NCBI RefSeq assembly: GCF_014650995.1
Contig: NZ_BMWA01000004.1
Location: 1-64,000, forward strand
Length of the DNA: 64,000 nucleotides
From: Streptomyces viridiviolaceus
GTDB taxonomy: Bacteria > Actinomycetota > Actinomycetes > Streptomycetales > Streptomycetaceae
Reading direction: 5' to 3'
Numbering within the stretch: position 1 is the first letter of the stretch; the number at the start of each line of letters is the position of its first letter. The position numbers and the translations under genes are program-made. Below the pieces are notes generated by a model. That model was not told the DNA's origin. It made no database searches and saw nothing but the letters and a program-made list of their open reading frames with translations. Below are positions 1 to 8,716 of this stretch, piece by piece.

Positions 1-205
1 ATCGCGTCGACCAGGCCGGCGTGGGCATCGGAGATGACGAGCTGGACGCCGGACAGGCCGCGGGCGATCAGCGAGCGCAGGAAGGCCAGCCAGCCGGCGC
101 CCGTCCTCGGCGGTGGCGACGTCCAGGCCGAAAATCTCCCGGTGGCCATCGGCGTTGACGCGGGTCAACCACCGCAACGGCTACCGCCCAGACTGTCGGG
201 TGCGG
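1..205 (-). pseudogene. IS256-type (mutator) transposase fragment
   Basis: Reading leftward, this stretch gives pieces typical of the catalytic region of IS256-family transposases: TRVNADGHREIFGLDV, then in another frame AGWLAFLRSLIARGLSG, then VQLVISDAHAGLVDAI, where the Asp of SDAH matches a DDE catalytic position. At least two single-base frameshifts separate the pieces, so it cannot be active. It runs off the left edge of the window and abuts the truncated hypothetical gene at 206-640, which suggests the element inserted there or deleted its 3' end. No terminal inverted repeat was identified. Confidence 0.75.
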
Positions 206-640
206 TCATCGTGCATCTGGATGCACCTCGGAACCATCGAGTTCTCCCCAGTCCAGGTCGAATGCCTGCTGCCTGGGAGGCGGGCCGTGGCGGCGGATCA
301 GGTCTGCTCGGAAGCCTGTGGCCCGGCGGAGGCGTGCAGCCGTGACGGGCACGTCTTTCTTCGCGTAGCGGAGGGGGTAGATCAGGTGGCCATGGACGAG
401 CATCAGCGTGCGTCCCTGCAGGCGCACAGCCTCCCCGAGCCCGGAGATGCCGGCGGCCAGTTCCTCATATTGCACCGCGTAGAGGCCATGTCCGTAAGCT
501 TCGAGCGTCTGAGTGTGGACACCCTCCTGTCCGGTCCGGGCACGATCATGGGCTCGGAGGAGGCAGGCCGGGATGATGTCCGCTAGTTCAGCGGCTATGT
601 CCCCGAAGGTCTCACGTGCCCATTGACTGGCTGAACCCAC
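206..640 (-). CDS. Hypothetical protein, 3'-truncated
   Basis: The frame has good Streptomyces codon bias and a protein-like sequence (ETFGDIAAELADIIPACL, VRLQGRTLMLVHGHLIYPLR). I know similar conserved Streptomyces hypothetical proteins but no function. A GTG start at 640 is chosen because a GAGGG ribosome site lies upstream; a longer frame would start at 679. The reading frame ends abruptly at 206, exactly where the transposase-derived sequence begins, so the C-terminus is probably lost. The stretch VHGHLIYPLRYAKKDVPVT is the most characteristic part for a search. Confidence 0.5.
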   Translation of the reverse strand: MGSASQWARETFGDIAAELADIIPACLLRAHDRARTGQEGVHTQTLEAYGHGLYAVQYEELAAGISGLGEAVRLQGRTLMLVHGHLIYPLRYAKKDVPVTAARLRRATGFRADLIRRHGPPPRQQAFDLDWGELDGSEVHPDAR

Positions 641-1141
641 GATGTACCGCCCTCCCCTGGTGGTCCTGCAGCACAGCACCGAGCAGCATCCACCTAAACC
701 GTGCGGCGTCCAGGCGAGTCACACAAGATGGCAACCAGCGCACAAAGGGAGCGCACGCCACCTGAGCAGGGTTCACCGCACGTACCGCTCACGTGACGAG
801 TCGCATCGAAGGTGCCGGCCTCCAGCCAAGCGCGCCAAGGCTGGGCCTCCGAGGCCGCTCGACAGTGGCCAATGATGGCCAACGACGACCACCAGTCGCA
901 CGATCTCACCGCCCCTGACCTGCGGAAACCCGGCTTCTCAAGATCCCTGACAAGACCCAGTGCAAGAGAAAGGTCTTGACTCACCCATTGAGGCTCCGCC
1001 GCCCTGTCTGACCTAGACCAAGCATGTAGGCACCCCCACCTCGGGCATACCCCCGCGGTGTCGAGCGTGTTGATCTCATCGCATGGAGCGAAGCCCTCAG
1101 GTTCAGTACCGTATGACTCCGACAAGTACGGAGGGGCGCAG
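641..1141. other. Intergenic stretch, no gene seen
   Basis: No frame here has consistent Streptomyces codon bias. It separates the truncated hypothetical gene from the large NTPase gene and should contain that gene's promoter. Base composition falls toward the right end, where the low-GC gene begins. A GTG at 1058 is in frame with the NTPase gene but has no good ribosome site. Confidence 0.5.
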
Positions 1142-4100
1142 ATGGCAGCAGACGGCGGAAAGCTTGGCATTGTGTTTGTCCACGGATTCCGTTCCAGCCC
1201 ATCTATGTGGGAACCGTTCGTAGAACTAATTAAAGCCGATGCAGAGCTTAAGTTCGCCCATCCACTCCTATTTCGCTATGCCACTACGCTGAGGTCTTTG
1301 CACCCGCTCCGCCGAATCCCGACTTTTGACAACGTTGCAGACAGTCTTAGGGAATATTTGGACACAGAAGGTCAGGAATACCAAAACTTGATGCTAGTGT
1401 CCCACAGCCAGGGTGGTCTGATTGTCCAGCGATTCCTTGCCCGCATGCTGCATGAAGGGCGAGGTGAAGATCTTACCCGCATCCGGCGTATCGTAATGTT
1501 CGCTTGCCCAAATAACGGGTCGAATATAGGGCTTTCTCTGCGTCGTCGCTGGATTCCGTTCAATCCCCAAGAACGACAGCTACGACCTCTCGATGAACAG
1601 GTCACTGAAACACAACGTATCGTGATCAATCAGGTCGTTAATGCTACACAAACCACAGGGCATTCATGCAAGATCCCCATGCAAGTTTACGCAGGTGAGA
1701 CTGACAACATCGTCACCCCAGCGTCAGCCCGCAGCGTGTTCGCTAACGCTGCCGTTCTCCCAGGTGATCACTTCTCCATCGTCCGCCCCGACTCCCTTCA
1801 ACATCGTTCATTTACCGCACTCAAGCGTCAGCTAACGCTGGCGGAAAGTAACAGCCCGCCGGTTGAGACAATTACAACCCTGCAAGCGGAAACACTCGAA
1901 GTTCACGTTGCCGTACCTCCTGGCCAAACCACAAAGGCTGGTGCTGGACTAACACCCTATCTCGCCCGGGCTCATGATGACGCCCTGCGCCGGGTGCTTA
2001 AGTCGACCATTGACGACGGACCGTCGATCTTCGTCATTCTCACGGGCGACTCTTCGACGGGAAAAACGCGTGCACTTTATGAGGCGCTCCGCGAGATGGC
2101 CCCTGACCGTCCGCTTCTGCGCCCAGCAACGCCCGATGACCTCCTTGAGCTGATTGAGAGTGGTCGTCTCGTTTCCGGTAGTGTGCTGTGGCTTAATGAA
2201 ACACAACGATTCCTTTACGGCGCGTCAGGAGAGCGGGCAGCCACCGAGCTAAGGTCGGCGCTTGAACGCCGAAGTGGCGTAATAGCAGTTGGCACGTTGT
2301 GGACCGAGCCATACTGGAATGAGCTAACAGCACTCGGAATTTCAGAGGACCCTTATGGAAAAGCAAGGGCTCTACTTACGAATCCAGCCTTGGCTGTGCG
2401 CATTCCAGTGTCGGCCGAGCTTACGGAAGAGGATCGCGGCCGCTGGCAGGACCTTGCGAGAAAATGCGCTGATAATCGACTCAGTCAGGCGTTGAACGCA
2501 GGTGCTAATGATGGTCGTGTAATTCAGCATCTGAGTGGCGGACCCGAACTGCTTCGCGCCTTCATGGAGGGTCCAGGGGCCCACTTCACCCATACCGAAT
2601 ATGCGGTACTTTCAGCTGCACTTGACGCCCGTCGGCTTGGGCATCGAACGCCCATCCTGACAGATCTATTGTCGGAAGCGGCTGACGGTGCCCTCGATCC
2701 CCGCCATCGCAGTGCAGAACCGGACTGGGCTATAGAGACGCTTCGATCTCTCTCCACTGGAGTTAGACGGGACGGCACACGCACTGATGTCCGAAACACG
2801 CTCGCTTCCTTAACGCCCTACCGCACTCGCTCTGGTGCATCGGCGAGTTACGAACCCGCCGACTACCTGGACCAAAACACACGCTCCCGACGAGCCGACC
2901 AGCTAGGAAGCTCCTCACTCTGGGAAGCACTAAAACTGCATACCCGTGACCCAGACGATCTTGAAAGATTGGCTGATTCCGCGTGGAAGAGAGGACTATA
3001 TAAAGATTCATTTCAACTATCGCGAAAAGCAATCCTTGCCGGACATCCAACTGCAGCGGGTGATCTGGTGCAACGCCTTACCCGTACGCTCGATCCGGAC
3101 TACTCCGGATTGGAATGGATCACCAAGCACACACCGCTTACCGATCCTGCAACTGTCACGCGGCTACTATCTCACTTCCGCGCTTCAGGTGGCCGCAGGG
3201 CGCTTGCTACTATTCTTCTCAATCGAGACCCAGCCGTGCACGTCAATTTGCAGGACCCTTTTACAGTTGCTCAGCTCATAAATTCTCTGATAAAGAGTGG
3301 TGCGCGTGATGCCGCCTCTCGACTTGCTGCCCGTAAGCCAGCAGATTATGTAACGGCCAGTGACCCACGTGCTGCAAGTCTGCTATTCACTTCGCTACGG
3401 AAAGTCGATGAAGATCAAGCTGCGGCGGTAATGGACCAGATAACGACGGTCAGCCCTAATGACGCTGGCGCCATTGCATTCCGCATTAGGCAGCTTCAAT
3501 CCAGCGGAGCAACTTATGCGATTGCTAGGCTGCTTGATTTGAATCCGGTATCAAAAGTGGGATTGCGTAATCCAGGTGATCTCGCTGAACTCATCAACGC
3601 CCTGAGGAAGAGCGGATTAATTGATTCTCTCTCCGTACTATTAGCTCGCGATCCTCTCTCAGAGGTAAACCTCAAAGACACCCGTGGCCTGATTCAATTG
3701 ATCGCTCAGTTGCGGCAAACGAACGGTGCAGAGGCGATGGCGGCCAGCCTTGCATTGCGTTGGGCCAATCACGTAGATTTGAGAAGTCCTCAAATCGTTG
3801 CTTATATATTGAGAGAGTCGCGTAGCGTTGAGGCGCATCAAGCCGTGGCAACCCTCCTAGCGCGCGATCCTGCCGCACACGTGAGAGTCAACAGTGCTTA
3901 CACACTAGCCAAGCTACTCACCGAGTTGCGAGAACTGGGCGAGCATGATGCTGTTGATCTCTTGGGAAATCGGCTCGTCTGTGATACGTCCTCTCGGAAT
4001 CCCGCAACGATTGCGTCGATCATCAGAGTTCTTCGGCGTGTCAGAGCGGAGCGGGCGATTGCCACGCTTCTCGCCCGCAACCCGGAAAGTGAAGTAACGC

Positions 4101-4507
4101 TCGAAAACCCAGGAGACGTCGCGCAGTTGATCAAGCAACTGGACGCGGTGGCAGCAGAGCGGGCGATTGCCACGCTTCTCGCCCGCAACCCGGAAAGTGA
4201 AGTAACGCTCGAAAACCCAGGAGACGTCGCGCAGTTGATCAAGCAACTGAAAGCGGTGGCAGCAGAGCGGGCGATTGCCACGCTTCTCGCGAGGAACCCA
4301 GAGAAACACGCTTCCGTAACCAACGCTCGCGCCGTTAGGAGACTGCTTAAGCAGCTTCGACAAGTCGGCGCAGTCCGAGCTACGGAAATCTTGACTCGGC
4401 GCGCGATGGACTCCGGCGCTGACTTGCCTGAGCGCTACAAATCGTATGGGCGAGAATGCAATGGCCTCGCAGCCGACCCGTGGACCTGGAGCGACGTTTT
4501 CGACTGA
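1142..4507 (+). CDS. Alpha/beta-hydrolase-STAND NTPase-solenoid repeat protein (candidate conflict protein)
   Basis: A 1121-aa protein in three parts. Residues ~8-235 look like a SERAC1/PGAP1-like alpha/beta hydrolase: FVHGF at 12-16, nucleophile elbow SHSQG at 87-91 (Ser89), probable acid Asp188 (GETDN) and His210 (GDHFS). Residues ~265-520 hold a P-loop NTPase: Walker A GDSSTGKT at 302-309 and a Walker B-like SVLWLNETQ near 347. Residues ~650-1085 are degenerate helical repeats of about 36 residues with a core like ATLLARNPESEV. A hydrolase effector, STAND-like core and repeat sensor is the layout of NLR-like bacterial immune proteins; that role is inference. ATG 1142 follows GGAGGGG at 1130-1136. 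GC content is well below the neighbours, and TTA codons occur at 3617 and 3641, so translation may depend on bldA and the gene was probably acquired. It stands alone, with no partner gene. Confidence 0.8.
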   Translation: MAADGGKLGIVFVHGFRSSPSMWEPFVELIKADAELKFAHPLLFRYATTLRSLHPLRRIPTFDNVADSLREYLDTEGQEYQNLMLVSHSQGGLIVQRFLARMLHEGRGEDLTRIRRIVMFACPNNGSNIGLSLRRRWIPFNPQERQLRPLDEQVTETQRIVINQVVNATQTTGHSCKIPMQVYAGETDNIVTPASARSVFANAAVLPGDHFSIVRPDSLQHRSFTALKRQLTLAESNSPPVETITTLQAETLEVHVAVPPGQTTKAGAGLTPYLARAHDDALRRVLKSTIDDGPSIFVILTGDSSTGKTRALYEALREMAPDRPLLRPATPDDLLELIESGRLVSGSVLWLNETQRFLYGASGERAATELRSALERRSGVIAVGTLWTEPYWNELTALGISEDPYGKARALLTNPALAVRIPVSAELTEEDRGRWQDLARKCADNRLSQALNAGANDGRVIQHLSGGPELLRAFMEGPGAHFTHTEYAVLSAALDARRLGHRTPILTDLLSEAADGALDPRHRSAEPDWAIETLRSLSTGVRRDGTRTDVRNTLASLTPYRTRSGASASYEPADYLDQNTRSRRADQLGSSSLWEALKLHTRDPDDLERLADSAWKRGLYKDSFQLSRKAILAGHPTAAGDLVQRLTRTLDPDYSGLEWITKHTPLTDPATVTRLLSHFRASGGRRALATILLNRDPAVHVNLQDPFTVAQLINSLIKSGARDAASRLAARKPADYVTASDPRAASLLFTSLRKVDEDQAAAVMDQITTVSPNDAGAIAFRIRQLQSSGATYAIARLLDLNPVSKVGLRNPGDLAELINALRKSGLIDSLSVLLARDPLSEVNLKDTRGLIQLIAQLRQTNGAEAMAASLALRWANHVDLRSPQIVAYILRESRSVEAHQAVATLLARDPAAHVRVNSAYTLAKLLTELRELGEHDAVDLLGNRLVCDTSSRNPATIASIIRVLRRVRAERAIATLLARNPESEVTLENPGDVAQLIKQLDAVAAERAIATLLARNPESEVTLENPGDVAQLIKQLKAVAAERAIATLLARNPEKHASVTNARAVRRLLKQLRQVGAVRATEILTRRAMDSGADLPERYKSYGRECNGLAADPWTWSDVFD
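4049..4291 (+). repeat. 108-bp tandem repeat inside the NTPase gene
   Basis: Two adjacent 108-bp units (4049-4156 and 4157-4264) differ at only about 2 bases, in one codon that changes Asp to Lys. A third unit starts at 4265 and matches for about 26 bases before diverging. Each unit encodes one 36-residue solenoid repeat starting ERAIATLLARNP. The near identity contrasts with the diverged repeats further upstream and points to recent duplication or gene conversion. Confidence 0.9.
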
Positions 4508-4571
4508 CTGTTACTCCTGGCTTGCCTTCACCACATTGATGGAATGAAGTCCCCCAAACGCGCCCATCCCC

Positions 4572-4816
4572 GGCGACCGGGTCAACCCGGACGCAGTCGA
4601 GGCCATGAAGGAAGTCGGCATCGACGTTGCCGAGGTCAAGCCCAAGATCTTCGCCATCGAAGCTGTCCTAGGCCTCCGACTACGTCATCACCATGGGCTG
4701 CGGCGACGCCTGCCCGATCTTCCCGACGGGGCCCTGGAAAACCCGGCCGGCAGGAGCTTGAGGCTGTTCGCCCGATCCGCGACGAGATCAAGGCCGCTGC
4801 GGAACGCGAAGGCTGA
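4572..4816 (+). pseudogene. arsC: Arsenate reductase (LMW-PTPase fold) remnant
   Basis: The frame reads GDRVNPDAVEAMKEVGIDV, AEVKPKIF, then after a shift SDYVITMGCGDACPIFPTG, then after another shift ELEAVRPIRDEIKAA and a stop. These match the middle and C-terminal part of thioredoxin-type actinobacterial ArsC proteins related to low-molecular-weight phosphatases. The N-terminal P-loop with the catalytic Cys is absent and there are at least two frameshifts, so it is non-functional. No other ars gene is nearby. Confidence 0.8.
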
Positions 4817-5120
4817 CGCTCACTGCCACCAGCGAGGTGGAGGATGCCGGTTCTCGCCTCGCTGGCCGCTCGTTGCGGTACAACAGCGGAGTACAGTAAC
4901 CCCGCAATCGACCGCGAATGGCCCTCGTTGAACCCTCGACCAGCAGCCTCAACCGTAATGGCCATCCGGCCAATAATTCGGGGCGAAGAGGTCGCGCCAG
5001 AACCGTGCCAGATCGTGTGGAGAACCACGGGGAATGGCGGGGACCAGGTCGCCAGCCAGTCAGGCCCCGTAGCCGGTCTACCGCAGGTCAGCCCGGCAAC
5101 CATCTGTAGAGAACCCAAGC
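4817..5120. other. Intergenic stretch, no gene seen
   Basis: Nothing codes convincingly here. The last ~20 bases before the tRNA-Gly 3'-end copy do not complete a tRNA: the D-arm and acceptor 5' strand expected for tRNA-Gly are missing, with only weak resemblance (GTAGA) left. Confidence 0.5.
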
Positions 5121-5166
5121 TTCCCAAGCTGAGAGCGCGAGTTCGATTCTCGTCACCCGCTCCATG
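5121..5166 (+). repeat. Partial tRNA-Gly(CCC) 3' end, att-like copy 1
   Basis: These 46 bases are identical to 9390-9435. They run from the anticodon loop (TTCCCAA) through the TpsiC arm (GTTCGATTC) to the acceptor 3' strand ending CACCCGCTCCA, that is, the 3' part of a tRNA-Gly with anticodon CCC. The 5' half of a tRNA is not present upstream. Such tRNA 3' ends are classic attachment-site cores of integrative elements. The reverse strand encodes the well-known spurious peptide ERVTRIELALSAWE. Confidence 0.85.
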
Positions 5167-5169
5167 TGA

Positions 5170-5196
5170 AACCCCCAGGTCGTCGACCCGGGGGTT
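5170..5196 (+). terminator. Rho-independent terminator after the tRNA end
   Basis: AACCCCC pairs with GGGGGTT, with an inner GGTC/GACC stem, and a TTCTTT tract follows. It directly follows the tRNA 3' end, as expected of a native tRNA terminator carried along with it. Confidence 0.75.
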
Positions 5197-5700
5197 CTTT
5201 GTTGTCCAGACCGGTCGGTGAGTGCCGCACCGCAGCCACAGCTCTCCGCCTTCCGTTGCCGGTCCACGTCGGAGTGCCGACAGATCGGCGCCGCCTTCTC
5301 GGACGACCGACCGGCGCGCACCGTCGCGCCTTGGAAGGTGGCGCGAGCGGGTCGACAGGGACCGGGGCAAACCGCTCGGCCCCGTCCCGCTCTGGACGTC
5401 GGCGGGCCGGCGTGGGCCTGGACACCGTCGAACTGAACATCGCACGAGAGGGATGTGACCTTCATCGCGTATGGGAGTCCAGGCGCGTTAGCCGGCGTGC
5501 CATCCGCTGACGGCGGTGGCAGCGGCACATCTTCCGTCGACCGAGGTCACAGGGCTGTGGACGGAAGTGCACGGCAGGAAAGCCGCGCCCGCGAAGAGCA
5601 ATATCTGCGCCCGTGAAATGAGAAATAGGCGCGGGGCACGGCGAGTATTCCTCGATCGTCGGCCGGAGCGGAATTATCGACCGTGCAGGGCCGATCGCAC
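5197..5700. other. Intergenic stretch upstream of the first cold-shock gene
   Basis: No frame is supported as a gene. Several open frames exist here on both strands, but they are GC-driven and lack ribosome sites. The right end leads into the cold-shock promoter and leader. Confidence 0.5.
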
Positions 5701-5738
5701 CGTGCTACTGTCGATCTCAGTTGCAGGTGTGGTTGCCA
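5701..5738 (+). promoter_or_regulatory. Conserved cold-shock promoter/leader element, copy 1
   Basis: This 38-bp stretch matches the reverse strand of 42747-42784, upstream of the second cold-shock gene, with about five differences. It begins CGTGCTACTGTCGA, where TACTGT could be a -10 box, and continues TCAGTTGCAG, then TGTGGTTGCCA. The element ends ~89 bases before this ATG and ~94 bases before the other. That fits a shared promoter and start of a long structured leader, common in cspA-type genes. Confidence 0.65.
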
Positions 5739-5827
5739 CAATGTTCATTTCCGACGGGGTAATCATCACGGCGACACGGAATTCGTACATGGCGAGTTCC
5801 TGGCACCGCCTCCGAAGGAGAAATGAA

Positions 5828-6031
5828 ATGGCTACTGGCACCGTGAAGTGGTTCAACGCGGAAAAGGGCTTCGGCTTCATCGAGCAGGACGGCGGCGGCG
5901 CCGACGTCTTCGCCCACTACTCGAACATCGCCACCCAGGGCTTCCGCGAGCTGCTGGAAGGCCAGAAGGTGTCGTTCGACATCGCGCAGGGTCAGAAGGG
6001 CCCGACGGCCGAGAACATCGTTCCCGCCTGA
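5828..6031 (+). CDS. csp: Cold-shock protein (CspA family), copy 1
   Basis: A 67-aa OB-fold single-strand nucleic-acid binding protein, the usual CspA length. RNP1 (KGFGFIEQ) and RNP2 (DVFAHYSNI) are both present, and the N-terminus ATGTVKWFN is canonical. It should bind mRNA as an RNA chaperone. ATG 5828 follows GAAGGAG at 5814-5820; the longer in-frame extension is leader sequence. The protein differs at only a few positions from the copy at 42449-42652. The DEAD-box helicase downstream is a typical functional partner. Confidence 0.97.
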   Translation: MATGTVKWFNAEKGFGFIEQDGGGADVFAHYSNIATQGFRELLEGQKVSFDIAQGQKGPTAENIVPA

Positions 6032-6060
6032 CACCGGCACTGACGCATACTTCGCAGCTG

Positions 6061-6087
6061 GGGCCCGCACCTCTGGGGTGCGGGCCC
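6061..6087 (+). terminator. Terminator of the first cold-shock gene
   Basis: An 11-bp GC-rich stem, GGGCCCGCACC paired with GGTGCGGGCCC across a 5-base loop, lies 30 bases after the stop. Almost the same stem ends the second cold-shock gene (42401-42426), so the whole transcription unit is duplicated. There is no strong T-tract. Confidence 0.75.
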
Positions 6088-6263
6088 CGGCTCGCTGCAT
6101 TTCAGGGCGCGCGACGGGAATTGTTCACCGCATCATCGACCGGTGATCTATTCGCCGTCGGTCCGACTCGGCCCACATCGACTTCGGCTCGTCTCGAGAT
6201 TCTCTGCGCCGCTCACCTGCTGCGGGAATTCCTTGCTACGCGCCCCATCAAGGAAGGTTCCGC

Positions 6264-7757
6264 ATGAAGCGAGCCCACACATCGCACACACATGACCGCT
6301 TCGGAGGAGGCGCCGGCGCCAAACGCTCCGGTGGTCCGCGCCGTTCCAAGGGCTACGGGAACCGACAGGCCGGACGGGCCGTACAGGGCGAGTTCGCGCC
6401 GCCGAAGACGATCACACCCGCACTGCCCGCCGTCGGCTCGTTCGCCGATCTCGCCATGCCTGCACGGCTGTTGGCCACGCTCGGCCACGAAGGCGTTGCC
6501 GTACCCTTCCCGATCCAAGCGGCGACCCTGCCGAACTCCCTGGCCGGGCGTGACGTACTCGGCCGTGGGCGCACCGGCTCGGGCAAGACCCTCGCCTTCG
6601 GCCTCGCCGTACTGGCCCGTACCGCTGGGCGGCGTGCCGAGCCACGACAGCCGCTCGCCCTGGTCCTCGTCCCGACCCGTGAGCTCGCCCAGCAAGTCAC
6701 CGACGCGCTCACCCCGTACGCCCGCTCCGTGAGCCTGCGGCTGGCCACGGTCGTCGGCGGTATGTCCATCGGCAGGCAGGCCAGTGCGCTGCGGGCCGGG
6801 GCCGAGGTCGTCGTCGCGACGCCCGGGCGGCTCAAGGACCTCATCGAACGGGGCGACTGCCGGCTGGACGATGTCGGCATCACGGTCCTCGACGAGGCCG
6901 ACCAGATGGCCGACATGGGCTTCTTGCCCCAGGTCACCGACCTGCTCGACCAGGTGCGTCCCGACGGGCAGCGGATGCTCTTCTCGGCCACCCTCGACCG
7001 CAACGTCGACCTGCTGGTCCGCCGCTACCTCACGGACCCGGTAATCCACTCCGTCGACCCGTCGGCGGGCGCGGTCACCACGATGGAGCACCACGTACTC
7101 CATGTGCACGACGCGGACAAGCATCGGACGACCACCGAGATCGCGGCGCGAGACGGTCGAGTGATCATGTTCCTCGACACCAAGCACGCGGTGGACCGGC
7201 TGACCAAGCACCTGCTGAGCAACGGTGTCCGGGCCGCGGCCCTGCACGGCGGCAAATCCCAGCCGCAGCGCACTCGGACCCTGGCCCAGTTCAAGAGCGG
7301 GCATGTGACGGTACTGGTGGCGACCAACGTCGCGGCGCGCGGGATCCACGTCGACAACCTCGACCTGGTCGTCAATGTGGATCCGCCCAGTGACCACAAG
7401 GACTACCTGCACCGCGGCGGTCGTACGGCCCGCGCCGGCGAGTCCGGCAGGGTCGTCACCCTGGTGACCCCTGATCAGCGTCGTGGTATGAGCCGACTGA
7501 TGGCTTCGGCAGGCATCACCCCCCGGGTCGCCCAAGTGCGTTCGGGCGATGCGGAGCTGAGCCGCATCACAGGCGCCCAGGCCCCTTCCGGTGTCCCGGT
7601 CGTCGTCACCGCGCCGGCCGTGGAACGTCCCCGAGGCGCGTCTTCTTCCTCCCAGGGACGTCGCAGGCGCCGGGGCCACGCCGGCCAGGGCCGGTCGGTC
7701 GGCGAAGCGGCGCGCCGCAGGACACAGCGGCGGACCGACTTCGGCTCGGCTGCCTAG
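6264..7757 (+). CDS. DEAD-box ATP-dependent RNA helicase
   Basis: A 497-aa protein with all helicase motifs: Q-motif Gln85, Walker A around GRTGSGKT (102-109), PTRELAQQ (137-144), TPGRL (186-190), DEAD at 210-213, SAT at 241-243, then in the second RecA domain ATNVAARGIHVDNLDLV and HRGGRTARAG. The basic N-terminus (residues 1-45) and basic C-terminal tail probably bind RNA. It should unwind RNA secondary structure, for example in cold-stalled mRNA or ribosome assembly. ATG 6264 follows AAGGAAGG. It lies between a cold-shock gene and a CBS-domain protein and has its own ribosome site. Confidence 0.96.
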   Translation: MKRAHTSHTHDRFGGGAGAKRSGGPRRSKGYGNRQAGRAVQGEFAPPKTITPALPAVGSFADLAMPARLLATLGHEGVAVPFPIQAATLPNSLAGRDVLGRGRTGSGKTLAFGLAVLARTAGRRAEPRQPLALVLVPTRELAQQVTDALTPYARSVSLRLATVVGGMSIGRQASALRAGAEVVVATPGRLKDLIERGDCRLDDVGITVLDEADQMADMGFLPQVTDLLDQVRPDGQRMLFSATLDRNVDLLVRRYLTDPVIHSVDPSAGAVTTMEHHVLHVHDADKHRTTTEIAARDGRVIMFLDTKHAVDRLTKHLLSNGVRAAALHGGKSQPQRTRTLAQFKSGHVTVLVATNVAARGIHVDNLDLVVNVDPPSDHKDYLHRGGRTARAGESGRVVTLVTPDQRRGMSRLMASAGITPRVAQVRSGDAELSRITGAQAPSGVPVVVTAPAVERPRGASSSSQGRRRRRGHAGQGRSVGEAARRRTQRRTDFGSAA

Positions 7758-7802
7758 AGCAGCTGTGATCACAAGCCGACCCCTTCCCGGTAGGAGGCAC
7801 CT

Positions 7803-8081
7803 ATGACTACTCCGGCTCAGACACGGCACCATGCAGTGGATCCCTCCCCCGAGTCCGTGGTCGACGGGGACGCGTCCGGCCCTCGGGTCTGTGACGACAT
7901 GACGGTCGAGGTGGCTCTGTCCCTCATGGCCGGTGCCCGTGTCGATCACCTCGTCCTCTGCGACGGGGACGACCAGAGCACGGGCCTGATCACCCTGGCC
8001 CGGCTCGCCGTTCTCCGCGACAGCCCCACCTACACGGACCGGATCCGTCTACGGGACGTCCTACCGCTTCGGCGCTGCTAG
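7803..8081 (+). CDS. Small CBS-domain-like protein
   Basis: A 92-aa protein. Residues ~25-90 look like one CBS motif: VCDDMTVEVALSLMAGARVDHLVLC followed at a gap by TGLITLARLAVLRD and IRLRDVL. CBS motifs bind adenosyl ligands, normally as pairs, so this protein would have to dimerise. ATG 7803 follows TAGGAGG at ideal spacing. It lies 45 bases downstream of the helicase and probably shares its transcript. Ligand and role are unknown; a link to the helicase is suggested only by position. Confidence 0.75.
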   Translation: MTTPAQTRHHAVDPSPESVVDGDASGPRVCDDMTVEVALSLMAGARVDHLVLCDGDDQSTGLITLARLAVLRDSPTYTDRIRLRDVLPLRRC

Positions 8082-8135
8082 GGGCACTGCCTCCACGGAG
8101 GCGTGAGACAGGCGGGAAACCGCCATCAAGGACCC

Positions 8136-8175
8136 GGTGAGGGCCCTGCCGACACGCGTCGGCAGGGCCCTCACC
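8136..8175 (+). terminator. Strong terminator-like hairpin after the CBS gene
   Basis: Perfect 18-bp arms (8136-8153 and 8158-8175) flank the loop ACGC. The core is GAGGGCCCTGCCGAC. No T-tract follows, as is usual in Streptomyces. It ends the helicase/CBS unit. Confidence 0.8.
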
Positions 8176-8371
8176 GTCGTATCGCCGCCCCGACGACTCG
8201 TTCCGCCCGTTATCGCGGGCCACAGGAGGCCTGTGCTCTCTGAACGTCAAAATCTATCTTTGTCAGAGTAGACATTGATTCCTGGCATGGTTAATCTTTT
8301 TCTCGTCGACACGGTCCAGCGAGACCCGGCAGACACGAACTGGCGGGTAGCAGCACCTGAAGTTCGCAGGT

Positions 8372-8438
8372 CAGTGCGACTCTGGGGTTCCGAAGCCAAG
8401 GTGTTCTCAGAACGGTGACGGGGCTGAGAGTCGCACTG
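8372..8438. repeat. 12-bp perfect inverted repeat, 43-base spacer
   Basis: CAGTGCGACTCT at 8372-8383 is the exact reverse complement of AGAGTCGCACTG at 8427-8438. The spacer contains a second small dyad, GTTCT-C-AGAAC. The nesting fits a folded RNA, or the ends of a small mobile remnant. Confidence 0.6.
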
Positions 8439-8716
8439 GGCAGCCCGCGGGTCGAGGGGTTGCCAACAGCACCACCGAGCAGTACCGCAGTATCCGTTCA
8501 ACAAGTGGTCGGTCCAGAGGAAGGACGGAGGAGCAGACGCCATCAGGATCGCCCGGTCCGCGAAACTGTCGGTCCGGGTACCGCAAGATCCCGGAACGGA
8601 TGGTGGTCCCCGGTCACACAGCCGCGATCCCCGCACCCCTCCCCTTGCCGGGCCGGGTAGCGGAAACAGAAGGTCGGCACAGCATGAGGGCCGACAGATG
8701 GTGTTCAATTTCCTTC

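Noticed and set aside
4049..4291. Possible CRISPR-like repeats
   Set aside because: The repeats are contiguous, in frame and coding, without spacers. No CRISPR array or cas gene was seen in the window.
5121..5166. Intact tRNA gene
   Set aside because: The 5' acceptor strand, D-arm and 5' anticodon stem are absent at both copies, so neither can give a functional tRNA.
5088..5528. Minus-strand frame containing ERVTRIELALSAWE
   Set aside because: This peptide is the antisense of the tRNA-Gly 3' end; it recurs at 9147-9434 for the same reason and is a known annotation artefact.
8247..8708. Minus-strand 153-codon frame in the gap
   Set aside because: It overlaps the inverted repeat, lacks codon bias and has no ribosome site.
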